Made by a program: the position numbers and the translations under genes. A DNA stretch of 64,000 bases. Source: Cristatella mucedo. Its lineage: Eukaryota > Bryozoa > Phylactolaemata > Cristatellidae. The stretch is taken from positions 2,063,501-2,127,500 of the forward strand of contig WPIO01000007.1 in NCBI GenBank assembly GCA_009760855.2, in the 5' to 3' direction. The first letter of the stretch is position 1. Each line of letters starts with the position of its first letter. Positions 1 to 45,085 of this stretch are shown here, in pieces. The notes under the pieces were generated by a model that was given only the letters and a program-made list of their open reading frames with translations, did no database searches and was not told the DNA's origin.

Positions 1-1240
1 TTTAACGTAGGAGTACTGAGGTTAGCTTCCCTGCTGATTGCTATGAAGGCATGTAACTTCTTGCCGTAAAGTTTTTGCTCACGTGACTCGGTAGCCCAAT
101 TTTAGCACATTATTATGAAATGAGTCACGTCCGACACCTGGACTATAATGACTGATTCGACCAACTTGTACTGATGAGCTACGGCCGGTGAGTGGTTGTA
201 CCAGCCATCATCATTATAGTAAGCAACATTTCTGATTAGAATGTACTATGGCTGCTCAAGGAATATTTCAAGCCACTGCAGGCCATCGTTATTGATGGAT
301 CTTCAATGGTTTCCCATCGATCGAGTGAATTTAGTGCAGACATTTAATGTGATCTAAACAAGTCGTAGGGGTCTAGCACCTTTGTACTAAGCAAACCTGC
401 TTTTGGATGATTAGCTTGTTGGGTGGTATGCCTTAGACACAATCACCGTAGCTGATCTCACAAATGCATGAAATAGTTTGGTTGTCTATTCTTATCTAAG
501 AAGACCTTAATTTTGGCGATGTTCGTCAGCTGTAAGTAGGCCAATTTGACAGCAGATGTAATATGTTAATGCAATTGCCGGTCGTTTTGGAATAGCACAG
601 CCAGGCTACACGCAGACGTCACTGGAGTATTACGAGTTTAACCATTCTTGAGGGTGAGGTTCTCGAACTTAAGGGAGACACAAGGGCTCTCCATAACTCT
701 TAGGTTGATCTTATCATCGTTAGACTTTAGGAAGTCATGTGCCATGCAAGTGGGAATATTTTCGATGCTGGCTATAAGGGAATTAACTGAGTTGCATTTG
801 GAGAAGAGCACAGAAGGGTTGAAGGATTGCTGAGCTTAGTGTCATCACGTAGAAATTTAAGCCAAGATTGTCTTGGGTGATGGTATCGGCAGAGTATAGA
901 GAGTGAAAAGAAAAGGGCATAAGATCGAACTCCAAGGTGCCCACGCTTCAGCGGTTCCCTAGATGTAGACGGACTAGCAGAGATACTTTACCGTGATAAG
1001 CATTGTTCAGATGTCATTCTAAACCCAAAGCAGAGCAGTTTCCAAGGAGTGACTAGCTCTAAATCTAACGAATGAAACTTACTTGCAAGATCTGATGAAT
1101 ATGTAGTTGTAATATCTTTTAGCTGCTGTGCAACCACTTGTTCAACTGCCTTGGATACGAATGGCAGAAGGGAGACTGGAAGAATGTTACTTACATTCTC
1201 GTGATCTACGACGGCGCATGCATTAAACTGTGATCAGATC
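1..1240 (-). repeat. Degraded L2/CR1-like LINE sequence
   Basis: Between about 470 and 760 the minus strand is alignable by eye with the LINE-A copy at 13960-14290 (landmarks TTATCATCGTTAGACTTTAG and the AGTAGGC block). 1140-1200 resembles 63950-64000. No open frame survives. It lies in the ATXN10 intron upstream of 1369. Confidence 0.5.
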
Positions 1241-1368
1241 ATTTACATTAAGAGCCAATGCATGAGTGCCTTCACGGGTTCCAATCGGTCATCCTTATCT
1301 GTCAAGTCGCATGGACATGCTGATGCTGATATCGGTGGCTTTTTTGTCTGTTTTGTATTTCTTTGTAG

Positions 1369-21381
<20,013 letters not shown>

Positions 21382-22587
21382 TATTTGTTGTCAGCTCGAC
21401 TGTGACCATAATTTTTTTTGGGCATTACAATTAATCAAGCTAAAGCTGTGCTGTTTGTCTGGAGTTCTTGGGTGGTGGGTGCTTAACACCGACGTGCTGG
21501 CCATCTTTGCGATTGTGTTTGAACCTAGCATTAGCAGCAGTGCCTTATAATGGGTGTAGACTTTTCGGACTCGAGCGGTCAGACCTGGGACGACCTCATA
21601 GCCTCTGCGTAGCGCCGTGCTTCGTTTCACTTGCGTGTCTTTATGCTGGCCTTTTAAGCTGTTAACGAACCGAGCCAACCGGTATCTGAGGATGAAAGCG
21701 CTTAGCCGGAAGTAAGGACTGGGCGTTTCAAGGACGGTGTGCTGAACAGATGCAAATCTACTAGACTTGAAGTTCGACTGAGGTTGTAGGGCTGTTACAT
21801 CACGGTATTTTTTTGGCTTGTTGGAGGTCACCTTTACATAATTTATCGAATTTAGTGTTTAGCAAAAGTCGCACGGGGATAGAAATATTTGTCTTCGTTT
21901 CGCCATATATTTTCTCTCATTTTCTTCAACGGCAGCCTCATATAATGCATGCAAGTAACCGCTGCTTTCGTAGAAACAATCGTCGAGAAATTTTGCCCTA
22001 GTGTTACGTCCATTTAAAGAGTGTAGTTGCTTTGACCCTCAAAATAGAAGCTATCGCGTTTCAAACATCGATGCTATTAAGGAATGGGTGATGCAATGGC
22101 TCCGACAATCCAGACACTAGCACAGCTGCTTAAATCCAGAGTTTGCAGCCATCCAGCGCTGAAGCTATTTTAATTGACATCAACTGGAAGCTGAAGTACC
22201 GCAAATTAACAGATTTGATAGGGTGTGACAGAATGGCTGGCTTATGTGGTTAGGTTTTTAACTTGGGCGTCAATCATCACCATCTGCCATTGCACTAATG
22301 CTCATAGCAGCATGGAAAAAATTAAATGCTATACGGATTATGGAGAAAGTAAATTGCAAATGTTATCGTTTAGTACTCTGGTCGAAATGATTGTTAGCGA
22401 TGGTGCCACTGTGGATGGTTTTTTTAACATAAAAATGTCACTTTTTCACATGTCTCCTGCCACTGAAATGGTCCTGTGCTCATCAGCCTGTGTCCTGTAT
22501 AGCCAATGAACTGAAGCATTTGAAGTAGCCAATGACGATGATATGCTGCACCGATTGGTGAATATGCTGCTAAACGCTTAATAACAT

Positions 22588-22830
22588 TAATAATAGTACG
22601 TTTTATTTCGCCCACAGAACATATATCTCTTTCCAGGCACGTACGTTGTAAAGAAAGCATGGCCCCATGGTAAGCATTAACGTGTCCTGCGTCAGCATGC
22701 ATACGTAAGCACACAAAGGACCAATCACTAGGACCCAGCAAATCCTGTGAAGAACAGATGCGTTTTGGGCTTCTTTTTTAATGCCATTAAGTCAGGGAGT
22801 AGGGAGTGAGCTCCAGAATTAACCAATCGT
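22588..22830 (-). repeat. LINE-A 3' end, decayed
   Basis: Minus-strand LINE-A 3' UTR landmarks (TCAGCATGCATACG, AGCACACAAAGGACC, GGACCCAGCAAAT). Lies in the ATXN10-Wnt7 intergenic gap. 21382-22580 shows nothing else recognisable. Confidence 0.7.
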
Positions 22831-24639
22831 ATACCACCAAACGTGACCACTAAGCAGAAGTATATTAACTATGAACAATAACATAAAATAGCTTTAAATT
22901 TAACTCATTTAAAATTAACTCGCTTGGCCTCATGAGTGAGGCTGCATTTTCCGACCATTTGGCTTTTATGAATTTTTTAAACTTCTAATGTTAACATCTT
23001 AAAAAACAGGCGTTACGTAACCGCCAGCAACTGCTAACTTACGGTAGGCGTTACAGGTATACATTCCTGCCACTTGCAGAATTATACCGTATAGCCTCAA
23101 GGGCCATAATCCTTGACACTAGGCGATACCACTAATGCTTTCTGAGTAAGGAAACCAGTTTACCGTGTGCTTAGGGAAACATGTGAAATCTTAAAATTCC
23201 GGACAGTGCTACCTTTAATAGCTAGCTGCGTTTGGAACGCAATAAAATGAGCCATGAAACACAGTGACATCTTTACGTGAGACTTTCTCGGGTGGAATCA
23301 GATTTCAGGAACCAGGACGAGCTTTCTATTCAGGCACTATAACGGTAAACGACTCTCAGCTCTGTCTTTCGGAACGCCTTTCACGACCTTTCCAGCTTTT
23401 TTTTCGTGAATCGCGTGCACAGCACGTAGACCAACGGCACGCACTTGCATTTCAAAACTGATTTCCATTCATTCTTTCATCCAGCCCAGACTGAGCACAC
23501 GGATGATTCTCGCGTTTGCATGTGCTCCAAACAAACCTCCGATGAGGATTATGATAATGATTGGAGATGCAAGTGCTGGTGAGAGCTCCTCTAGAGCTTT
23601 GTGGATCCTTGTTTCCTCTATTAGGTACCTCAAAAGTTAGTACAGAATCATAAATTGCATTCTGTTGCATATTCAATTAACCATCCTCCTGCTACCAAAC
23701 GAATGTGCAAGCCCGGGTGCCACTGAGTGGCTCGAAACTGCTGAAAACACAAATGCTGAAGCGAATAAAGAGACAATGCCCGATCTATAGCTAAGCAGCC
23801 AGAACTTATGCTGATACACTGGTTTTTACCATTTACTACAGATTACCCTTATATTGGAATGCGGCTAAGTCACTGATTTAGTGCGAACGATATCGGCACG
23901 TAATTCTTTAAAATCAGTTATTGCTAGGCTCTTATGCAGTAGAGCTTTACATTACTTCCTGACAGCCTCAGGCCGCTAGTGGTGTGCCAGCAGCCTACAT
24001 CTAACAGAATATAAAAAGGTGACTTGTAGCTTATACAGATTCAGGCAGTTTATTGATAAACATCTACCGAGTAGGTTTTTTGTGGTTGGGTGATGAATTA
24101 CCAGGGACCGGACAGCATCATCTGGCATCTATTAAATCTGGTGTTTTCTTGGTTTTGTGGTGATCTCAAGCGTAGTAACTTTCTCAAATTTCCAGGACAG
24201 CTGAGGAAAGAAGAAACCGTGAATAACATTCGGGAAGGAAGGGCCAGAATTGGTGACAGCAGAGAATATTATAAAGAACTATTGAAGTTGGTTCCATTGT
24301 TTGGTTTTAAACGAAAGGTGTGACTATTCGATAATACTTAAAGCTATGATTGTAGTCAATCATAATGTAATACAACTTCAATTGTCATAAAAGAACGTAT
24401 ACTAGTTCAGTATTTGATTGTCTAATTCTATTCTGGATGGCTAGACGGAAGTCTTTGAGGTATGGTCTTGATCAGTTTTATACATTAATACATCTTTAGT
24501 ATAATTAATTTGCAAGTATTTTTACTTTCCAGTAGTACAAAAAAATAAATCCAGAAGCCTTCAGTCCGCCAGTTCAGTTAATTTTCACCTGCCCGAGTGC
24601 ATTTAAGTCAATGCATGCATTTTCCTAAAATAATATTAC
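22831..24639. other. Intergenic stretch, nothing identified
   Basis: AT-rich, no coding similarity I can support. A 77-codon frame at 24090-24323 is not recognised. Confidence 0.5.
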
Positions 24640-24900
24640 GAATATATTTGTATGGCGCCATCGGAGTACTTAAACTCTTTTTTAGGCACTTTATATATGC
24701 TATAAAAGAAGCATAATCGAATGGTTAATGACACCAAACACAGTTTCAGCATGCAAATATGGTTAGTGGCAGCATGCAGTGTCAGCACGAACAAGCAAGC
24801 AAAAGAAAAATCCCAATGACCGACCAAATTCTGTGAGAAGTAGGTGCGTTTTTAGCTTACTTTGAAATTGAATCACGATGAAACCAGCCAACTAGTTGTG
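24640..24900 (-). repeat. LINE-A 3' end, decayed
   Basis: Minus-strand hairpin remnant (GGCGCCATCGGAGTACTTAA) and 3' UTR landmarks (GTTAGTGGCAGCATGCAGTG). Head-to-head with the next copy. Confidence 0.7.
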
Positions 24901-24944
24901 GGAAACCAAGTGCAACTCAGAAATAGAAAGCCCTATTTCAAAAT

Positions 24945-25745
24945 GGGCTCAGCCAGCATATCTCTTATAGCATCTGAACAAAATCGGGTTTCTTTTTACA
25001 AAGTGACCTTTCACAAGACGACGACATCAGCTCCACACTGAAGTCTGCCTACTTTCAGCCAGGCAATAGGGCAAAAATTTGGGCCAGCGTAGATAAGGAT
25101 ACCACCTCCAAGTTGATCCGTTCATTTTGACATCCTGTCTCGACTTTTGATATTCACTACTCACGGGTCTTCCTGTTAGTGCAGCTAGGCACTTGCAATT
25201 GGTGGAAAACTCTGTCGCTAGGCTTGTCTACCGTGAAAGTAGCAATTGTCTCGTTGCACGACTTATCTCTATCGGCACCGCCTCCCCATCAATCAACGAA
25301 TCGACTTTAAGGTTTTGTCACTCTCTCTTAGGTTCCTTTATTCGCTGGCTCGTGTTTACCTATTCAAACTACTTCTCAAGTACGCTTGGCTTCGTAGCAC
25401 CAGCTCTTCTGACTCAAGTCGCTTAGCTGGGCCTCGAACCACTCTCAAATCCTATGGAAACCGTGCCTTTCGTTGGTATCCTACCAACCTGCCCGGAACT
25501 CACTTAGAGCTGACGTGACGAAATTCCCGAATTTGAAAACTTTTAAAAAGAAGCTAAACATGCACCTATTCCTCACGACATTTCCTGGGTCCTTGCGAAT
25601 TGCCTTTGTGCGCTCAAGTGTGTGCTGACGCTGTGCAAGTTACCCCTAAAAATTGACATTCTTCTTATACACCGTCGGTAAACTGCCTGCAAAGAGATGC
25701 AGCTCTCTTAGGGAGAAAAACAAGCGTATTATTATTAATATTATT
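24945..25745 (+). pseudogene. LINE-A reverse transcriptase C-terminus, decayed
   Basis: Follows the LINE-A protein through several frameshifts: the TAFFQ-like region at 25040, LQLVENSVARLVYRES at 25190, a RPRTTLKSYGNRAF region near 25435, then the 3' UTR and an ATT tail at 25728-25745. Inactive. Confidence 0.72.
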
Positions 25746-26504
25746 AGCTGAAGTGTGACGGCGACCAAGTGATATTGGATGAATGTGCCCGAGTGCGAAG
25801 GTGGGTGGCACCACCTCGCTCAATATCAGTTTCATACCCGTAGAAGTAGTGACGTAGAAATCAAGACATTTGATGATAAGAGGTTCATCAGGTCGATGAA
25901 AGAACGGGAGTCAGAGAGATTACGAAACGCAGGAAGCCTGAAATAGACAGGCGGTGTTCTTTTATATCATCTCGCATCATCTGCATATAAAACGTAGCCA
26001 TTTCATTGCATTGACCATCACTGGTCGTGCACTCTCGGATGCTGAGGGTCACCCAAGGTATGGAGCTTATACTATCAGCCGCGAAATCCCATTTTTTAAA
26101 CCTATAGCTTAACCGGCATCAGTAATGTAGTCCATCACACCCACAGTTGCTTCATTAGCAGTCTCAAAGCGCGTTTACAAAAGTTACCTGCAATCTCTTC
26201 ATCGCTCGTCCTCATAAAGCGTGGGCTTACGGCATGTTGCTTCCAGTGCGCTGCACATTGTAGCACAGAGATCTTCATCGGGAGCGTTACAAGAGTTGCC
26301 CACAGTCACAAGACTCGTAGGAAAAACCAAGGTCGCGTACAAATAAAGCATCTTGACCAGCATCAGAGCAACAGCCATTCCATCACACCAGCAGTTTGTA
26401 GCAATAGCAATCTCTTTGCAAGCTTTTTGAGTTGCAGGCTCCCAACAAAAATAACAAGCTCCTTATCGATATATATATATATATATATGTGTGTGTATCT
26501 ATAT
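25746..26504. other. Intergenic stretch, nothing identified
   Basis: Unique-looking sequence without a supported gene, ending in a short TA/TG microsatellite (26468-26500). Confidence 0.5.
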
Positions 26505-26575
26505 GAATATTTAAAGTGCCTAGAAAGAGATGTACTCATCTGAAGGAGCCAAACAAATGTCACTATTATTATTGT
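26505..26575 (+). repeat. LINE-A hairpin tail
   Basis: AAAGTGCCTAGAAAGAGATG followed by a degraded right arm and an ATT tail. Confidence 0.7.
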
Positions 26576-27149
26576 TATAGCCAGTACAGGAAGAACGGTC
26601 ATTTAGTTAATCGCATCTTCCGCGCAGCCAGGGGTGTGCTCTCACCATATAATAAACTCTTTCTTACCGTGCGGCATCTCGGGTTTTCCCATTTTCCCCA
26701 CGATGGCCAGGTGGCTGCGCTATATAAGTTCAGTATAGCAGCGCTCCACTAGCTTCTTAAGCTTGATCGAGCACTGCTCGCTAAACCGTCCGAGTAAATT
26801 TGTCGGAAGAATTGTTCTGAATCTGACGTTTTGGCAGAGTAAGTGACTAATTTAGCTCTCTGAAACTCAACGTCACCGGGACATTGCATGCCTTGTACCC
26901 ATTCAGATCAAACGGCATGCTTCCCATGCACTTTTCATGCACATATTTTTATTTCATATACAGATATTTGAGATTCTAGCACATATTACGATATTTGAGT
27001 ACAGTGTTTACAGAGCTACTGATGTTGGGTCGTCATCCTCCTCGGGCTCGGTAGTAATTTGCCGAACGACGGCAAGGTCGGTCATCTTCATCGAAGGAGA
27101 ATAAGTCACCAGCAATGAGACTAGCAAAAGATGACTGAAATCCTTTACC

Positions 27150-27305
27150 GAGCACCTTTACCTTTACAGCGCATGCAAAGCTGCTCTTGATAGCGGTAAC
27201 CACTAACCATCATTTGGTGATGCTTTCTTTACATCTGTAAAGTGCCTAGAAAGAAATTCAATTCTCTGAGGGCGCTATGCAAATGCACTATTAGTACTAT
27301 CATCG
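27150..27305 (+). repeat. LINE-A 3' end
   Basis: 3' UTR fragment ending in the hairpin (AAAGTGCCTAGAAAGAAATT, CTGAGGGCGCTATGC). Lies in or just past the Wnt7 3' UTR, opposite in orientation. Confidence 0.75.
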
Positions 27306-27474
27306 TTCTTGACATCGTGATTCATGATGCAACTTTCGTGCTTTACTGCGTATACCCAGCGCACAAAATGCAACGTAAGTGCGTGTCTCGTAGCGCGGCA
27401 GACCGGCCAGTACACGGGCAAAGGCCGCACAACCTGTTGTACGCGAATACCCAGCAAGAGCCGTAGTGTTTATA

Positions 27475-27480
27475 TTTATT
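27475..27480 (-). promoter_or_regulatory. Candidate polyadenylation signal of Wnt7
   Basis: AATAAA on the minus strand, about 790 bases past the Wnt7 stop, and the first I see downstream of it. It would give a GC-rich 3' UTR. No transcript evidence. Confidence 0.3.
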
Positions 27481-28271
27481 TAGACAAAATGCAGATTCGC
27501 CCAGAGCAGTCTAAGCCTCCTTCAGCTGATGCCCGTAGCTGAATGGCTTCGAGATGCTGGCAAAACAGCAATAAATACTCGGCTTCAATAAATTATCACA
27601 TTTGCACCTGCACCGCGGCGGCTCCGTGGGAGCGGCTAAGTAATGCTCAGAAGCTCGGGAGAGCTCGGCTCGGGCGTCGTCCAAGTAAGCAAAGTGCCCA
27701 GCAGCGCCGAGTTCGACGAGACGGTCGAGAAGTCGAGCTGCAACGCCCGGATGAAGCGGGAGGCGCCGCTTCGCTCAGGCTTCGCACCGGCGCGTCCGCC
27801 TGCCGCCGTCGAGGTCATCCCGCCTCCTAGCACTCCTCTCTGACCGATTCGTCCAGTCTGCGGCACTCTCGTGCAACCGCCGCTGGCCGCTCCCAAAGAG
27901 GGGGCCAGCCCAAATCGGCGGCAGTCGAATCGTGCCGCGCTTGTCATGATGGCGTCAGAGGCAGGACATCGAGAGCTTTGCCCCCGAGACGCAGCCGGAG
28001 GGCGGCCGTGCGCCGACCATAAGGCTGAGGCTGTTCTTCTCTATCATCGCCAGCGGCTGCCCTCGAGTCGGTACCATCGCCAACTCCCCCCTCGCGAAGC
28101 CGAAGGGATGTAAGTGAGCTGGACGGATTACTTGCAAGGTCGTGATTCCCGACGCCTTACCGGCTGGCGGCCGGCCGGCCGCGACGTCGTCATTTCTGGA
28201 GCGATTCGACGTCTCGCGAGAAGCGAGCCGCCGCGGCCGCAAGGCAGGAAGCCAGCCAGCGAACGAGCGGC

Positions 28272-40554
<12,283 letters not shown>

Positions 40555-41009
40555 CTGCAAGCAGGCAAATTCGTATGAGCCTAAGACCCGGCAGATGGCC
40601 ACGTGCTTTTACTCCACAAGATGCATGCCTTCACACTGTCTTAGTCTCGTAGTTCGCTCCCTCGTCTCGGGTCGCTCACTCGCATCTTCCTCGCTGAACC
40701 ATCTCATTTTATGCTTCCAACTTCTTGTGCGACTTTGGCCAGGACTAAGATCGCAGCCAACACGGCTCTTTCCTGGAGTGATAGTGTCAGCAAAAGAGCC
40801 GAACCTGGAAAGCGGCTGATAGCCAAACGGCGTCTGCACCACGATGGGACGCACACTTTGAACAAGTGAATGTCGACACCCACGTGCGCGAAGTAGAGAT
40901 CAAAACGAGGCCACAATGAGCGAGATGCCAGGCCTCGAACGATTGCCGCTCAGTCGAGAGATATGAACTACCGGAGGCAAGCACTGGCCATCGCAGCGGT
41001 ATTGACAAC

Positions 41010-41075
41010 AAAATAATAATAATGCATTTATTATCGTATCCTCAGAGAACTCAATCGCTTTCTAGGCAAGGAAGC
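41010..41075 (-). repeat. LINE-A hairpin tail, partial
   Basis: ATA tail, then TCCTCAGAGAACTCAATCGC and TTTCTAGGC. Lies just upstream of Wnt7 exon 2 (in the intron on the gene's 5' side). Confidence 0.7.
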
Positions 41076-41142
41076 AGGCTCTGGTCAGCGGCTACCAGCT
41101 CTGAACAGCTGAGTGCACTTGTCATTAATTCGAATTTTACTG

Positions 41143-41425
41143 CAGCGCTGGTTTAGCACCGCGGTTAAGGTGTACGTATGTATGTATGTATCCCGTCTAT
41201 AACTCCGCAAAGTCATAAACACCAAGTGGGTGTTAAGCAGGAGAGTTTTGTATAGCGCACTCACAGCCTAAGTGGCTTTCGGTACCCATTCGGTATCCAA
41301 CTGACTTCCTCTACCAAGGTCAAGGTGAAAATATTTGCTGGCCGAGGTCGTGGGCCGAGATCCGTGGCATGTGTGAAGCACCTTATTAGAGATTGAGCTC
41401 TCTTAGGACGCTATACAAGTGAATA
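41143..41425 (+). repeat. SINE-2 interrupted by LINE-B
   Basis: The A-box half (GCTGGTTTAGCACCGCGGTT, 41146-41165) and the box-B half with hairpin tail (41310-41425, TTAGAGATTGAGCTCTCTTA) are separated by a LINE-B 3' end at 41175-41312. Confidence 0.75.
41175..41312 (-). repeat. LINE-B 3' end nested in SINE-2
   Basis: GTAT tail, then the GTCTATAACTCCGCAAAGTC start and the AGCAGGAGAGTTTTGTATAG block of LINE-B on the minus strand. Confidence 0.78.
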
Positions 41426-41426
41426 T

Positions 41427-41444
41427 ATATATATATATATATAT

Positions 41445-41492
<48 letters not shown>
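41427..41492 (+). repeat. TA and GA microsatellite
   Basis: (TA)n then (GA)n directly at the end of the interrupted SINE-2. Confidence 0.93.
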
Positions 41493-41498
<6 letters not shown>

Positions 41499-42029
41499 CA
41501 GACAAATACTCTTCTTTCGCATAAACGAGCAGCGGATTGCTTGGCTTGATGACCGACATTAGTATTCGGTCGGTTCGCAGTAAAACTTTCTAATTAATAA
41601 TTTCGCGCCTGCCGATACTGCCGCAGCGGATGCAGTGGAGAAAGTACCTGTTGCACTGGCAAGCAAGCAAGCTAGGCCGATGGCACGCGGTGATAGGCTT
41701 CCTTCGCTCGGCTTGTCAGCATGCAGGCACTCCGCGCGCGCCCCTCAACTCAAGCGGCTGGTTGGCTGGAGCGCCGCTGACTTTGCTTACAGTGGCTGCT
41801 GCCGCTGCCCTTGAACGTACGGCAGTCGCTTGCACCGCAGCCGCGCCGGCGAGCGTAACTGCTGCACGTCAAGCACCGCCCACGTCACCGTCGCACCGTA
41901 GAAGCCAGGCCAAGACTAGCTAGGGCTCGACAAAGGACCTGTCAATCAATGGGTGAGTTTCAGGCGGGAGGCTACACTGCTTTGGAGGATAGCTCGAGTT
42001 TCCGAAAAAATTCACATCTGTCACGCAAA

Positions 42030-42125
42030 AAATGTTATCTGATTTAACAGCCTCATTTACATTGCGGCCGAAGAGCATTAACGGCTGCCGCCGCCGCTGG
42101 GGGCGATAAAAGGATAGAACGCACT
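42030..42125 (-). repeat. SINE-1 3' part
   Basis: Minus strand: 3' end CTGATTTAACAGCCTCATTT and a GC-rich body variant. The tRNA head is lost. Confidence 0.65.
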
Positions 42126-42784
42126 TGAAGACGCCCTATCGCGCGCCATGTACCCAACTTGCATACCTTTCACCCTAGCTAGGCAGTAGCTCCGATTCGA
42201 ACTTTCGTATTTCGAGAAGCAACTCTGTAAGTATAAAGTACCGTGCGTCTACGGTCGTGCTGGCACGCTTTCAAAGTGGCATCTCCACTAAATCCGTCCA
42301 GGTTTCTCTTCGAAATGAGGAAGCAGCGGGGACAGTCGCCAAGTAACAAAAACCAAAAAAAGTACTTTTGCCGCAGACGGCATGCCTTGTCGAGGTCGTA
42401 TAGCGGTAACTTGCCTGCGCGCTCGCAAGGGAACGTGCTGCAGCCGTGATTCTCAAATACAGCCAGCCAAGAAAAAAAAAGCAGAAATTTTCTTACTATT
42501 CAGTGACAATGCTAAATTATCTATTTTGTTTTATGAGGATGAACAGCGTTATCTCCACATGATAGTCGGGCATGAAGAGCTCTACATGCGCCCTGCTTCC
42601 CTCTCTCCCACCCCCGATACAACGTGGGGGCCACGGCCCGCCTGCTGCAGGCGGATAGCGGTCCAACTTTAAGCCAACCGGCCCATAAAAAAATTCGTAT
42701 CCGCATGTCCAGAGAGCTGCTGCCACTTTTCCGGGGCTCGTCTAAGCAGCGTAAGGTAAAGGCAGTGAACTGTGGTGTCTTAGT

Positions 42785-42950
42785 CCTGGGTCTTAGCCCT
42801 GGTTTAGTTCGGCTCACTCGTCACGACCCGGGTCACAGACTCGAGCCCTGCTGTAGGCAATTCGTTATTGCCCACTGCAAGCGGCGGCGATGGCCTTTAA
42901 GGCTCGTCTGCCGCTATAGAAATGAGGCTGTTGAATCGGCTATTTTGTTT
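42785..42950 (+). repeat. SINE-1 copy
   Basis: Box B GACTCGAGCCC near 42838, body CCCACTGCAAGCGGCGGCGA, 3' end GAGGCTGTTGAATCGGC. Confidence 0.78.
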
Positions 42951-43369
42951 CATTTTTCACCGAAAGTGGAATTGCGTTAATGCGGTCGCTATTTAGTCGC
43001 CGGTAGAGTATACTATCGCTAATGCGGGTCATCACTTTTGCTCACGCACAACTAGCCTTTGTAAACGGCCCGTTTGTACAAAATCGCTCAAACGCATTCG
43101 AAAAATTTAATGCAAGGCCAATTGTGAATTTGTTTAATAGCGAATGCTTTGTAAAGCGTAAGTTCTTGAGTTAGGCTGATAATTAATGCAGGCATTTCTC
43201 GAGAAAATAGTCATTTAAAATCACTGCATTCTTGTTAAAGGGTGAGTGTTGATTAAAAAAGATATACCTATACCTTCATACACGATAATGAAGTTACACA
43301 TGTACAAGTATGTCGTTCGTGAATACCAGTGCGTATGGACATACCGGTTAATGTATGTAATACGCGGTC

Positions 43370-43437
43370 ACGCGTGCACACGCACACGCGCAAACACACA
43401 CACGCACGCACGCACGCAAGCACTCATACACACACAA
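43370..43437 (+). repeat. CA-rich microsatellite
   Basis: Interrupted CA/CGCA repeats of about 65 bases. Confidence 0.85.
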
Positions 43438-44827
43438 AGATACTCCATTCCTGAGATTTCCTCAGATCTCTGTATTCCACAACTAAAAATGTACAAGTCA
43501 AACGGAGTCGGAGATAAAAGCGAAGCCTGGGGATCTAGTAACGGTGATCGTAGCAAAGTGGAATCGCTGTCGCATGTAGTTAGTGGATCGTGTGGGTTCA
43601 AACTTCATAAAACCCCTGGAAGATTCGGAGTTTGGGTTTAAAAATGATAATTAAAGGACTAATAAGGACATACCGCACTCAGGTCGGCCGAGGAAGGCCA
43701 CGCCGCGGGACGACTTTCACCTGAAGGCGCTAGCTCTTTGGCGCCGGAGGGCAGCACTCGGGGAGCTGTGTCGGCCGCCTGCGACCGCCGCCGGCCGGCG
43801 ATTGTAAGCATAGGAACAGTGCGCCGCCTGAGGCTTGCCAGGTACGGTGCATCGAGAAGGGTAACTAAACGCTCGTCCTTGCTTATCGAGGGATGCAGTA
43901 GAGATCGTCTTAGCAGGGTCCGGGACCACGCCCACCCACTGGGCGGCGGTCGACTCGAGTCGAGTTTTATCGACGGACGAGTCAAAATGCATGCTTCTCG
44001 CTAGCAGCAAATGAAGGAAATTCGTAATTAGGCGGTGAGATGACCGTCCCTGAAAACCTGCAGTAATTCGGCAGCGGAAGTGTCATGGTTTCGGCTTGCC
44101 CGCATAAATATCTCTTGTGGTACTATTACCAAAGAGACTTGTAAGAGGTTGACGGATTCTATGCCATAGCGTATAAGAGGGGTTTTTCTGAAACCATAGG
44201 GGCCCAATGTATGAAATTTTTTCCCTGTATATAATATTTTCACTAATGCAAGACATTAAGCGTGTAGCATATAGTGCGCACGCGGAAACTGATTGCGTAT
44301 TCTTCTGTACGCCCAGTGAAAAGCTTTCAGCCGGCAACGTTCCGGATGAACATTTTAGAGGAGTGCGTATAAATATGCATACCCTGCATACGAGCGTGTA
44401 GCGGTATGCACACACATGTGCATAAATTCGCATCCGCTGAATAGTTCTCGATCGAACAACCAATAGAATACCGCCGTTCGAGCTACTCAGTGTGACTACA
44501 GCTGTCCGAAAGTTCAGAGGCAAGAGGTGAGGGACCAACGCCGGCTCGAAATTGTCCTCTGCTGTAGAGGAAAAGCCGAGCGCCACTTTGACCGCTCGAA
44601 ATGATACGCATACCCCAGTCTGACTACCGTAAGGATTACGACTAAGGGACACCAGGCGGGTGTTGCTTCTTCAAGCTCGAAGATTTGAACACTTGTCACG
44701 TGTCCTCTCAATTGTCGCTGCCGCTGCTACTCCGCTACCGCTTGCCCAGATAGAATGGGCGGTAGGCAGACGACATCGCGACTGGCAGACGATTACTCAA
44801 ACCGCGCGTCCATGTATGCGCCATATA

Positions 44828-45085
44828 TGTATGTATCGCCGTCTATAACTCCGCCAAGCGACAAAGACCAAACGGTTGTTACACAGGAGAGCTTTGCATG
44901 GAGCACTCATAGCTCAAGCGGCTTTTGGTTTGCATGCGGTAGCTCACCGACTTTATCTCGAACACAAATAGAAAGTGAGAGAAGCATAGCCGATTCACGA
45001 GGGCCCCGAGGAAGTGATGAGCATGGAAGTAGCAGCTCAGGACAGCTGAGGACAGGATGTGCCGCAGTCGGCAGCACCGTGCGGC
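44828..45085 (-). pseudogene. LINE-B C-terminus and 3' end, decayed
   Basis: Minus strand gives LSSAVLSCYFHAHHFL and FVFEIKSVSYRMQTKSRLSY, as in the LINE-B C-terminus, and ends in an ATAC tail. Confidence 0.75.

Noticed and set aside
24090-24323. Third Family X copy (WFCGDLK resembles a motif of that family)
   Set aside because: Only seven residues match and nothing on either side aligns.
24640-25745. Twin-primed inversion of one LINE-A insertion
   Set aside because: Both halves contain their own 3' end and tail, so they are two insertions meeting head to head.
40787-41011. Wnt7 exon 1 on the minus strand, close to exon 2
   Set aside because: No ATG start, a weak hydrophobic stretch and no donor in the required phase 2.
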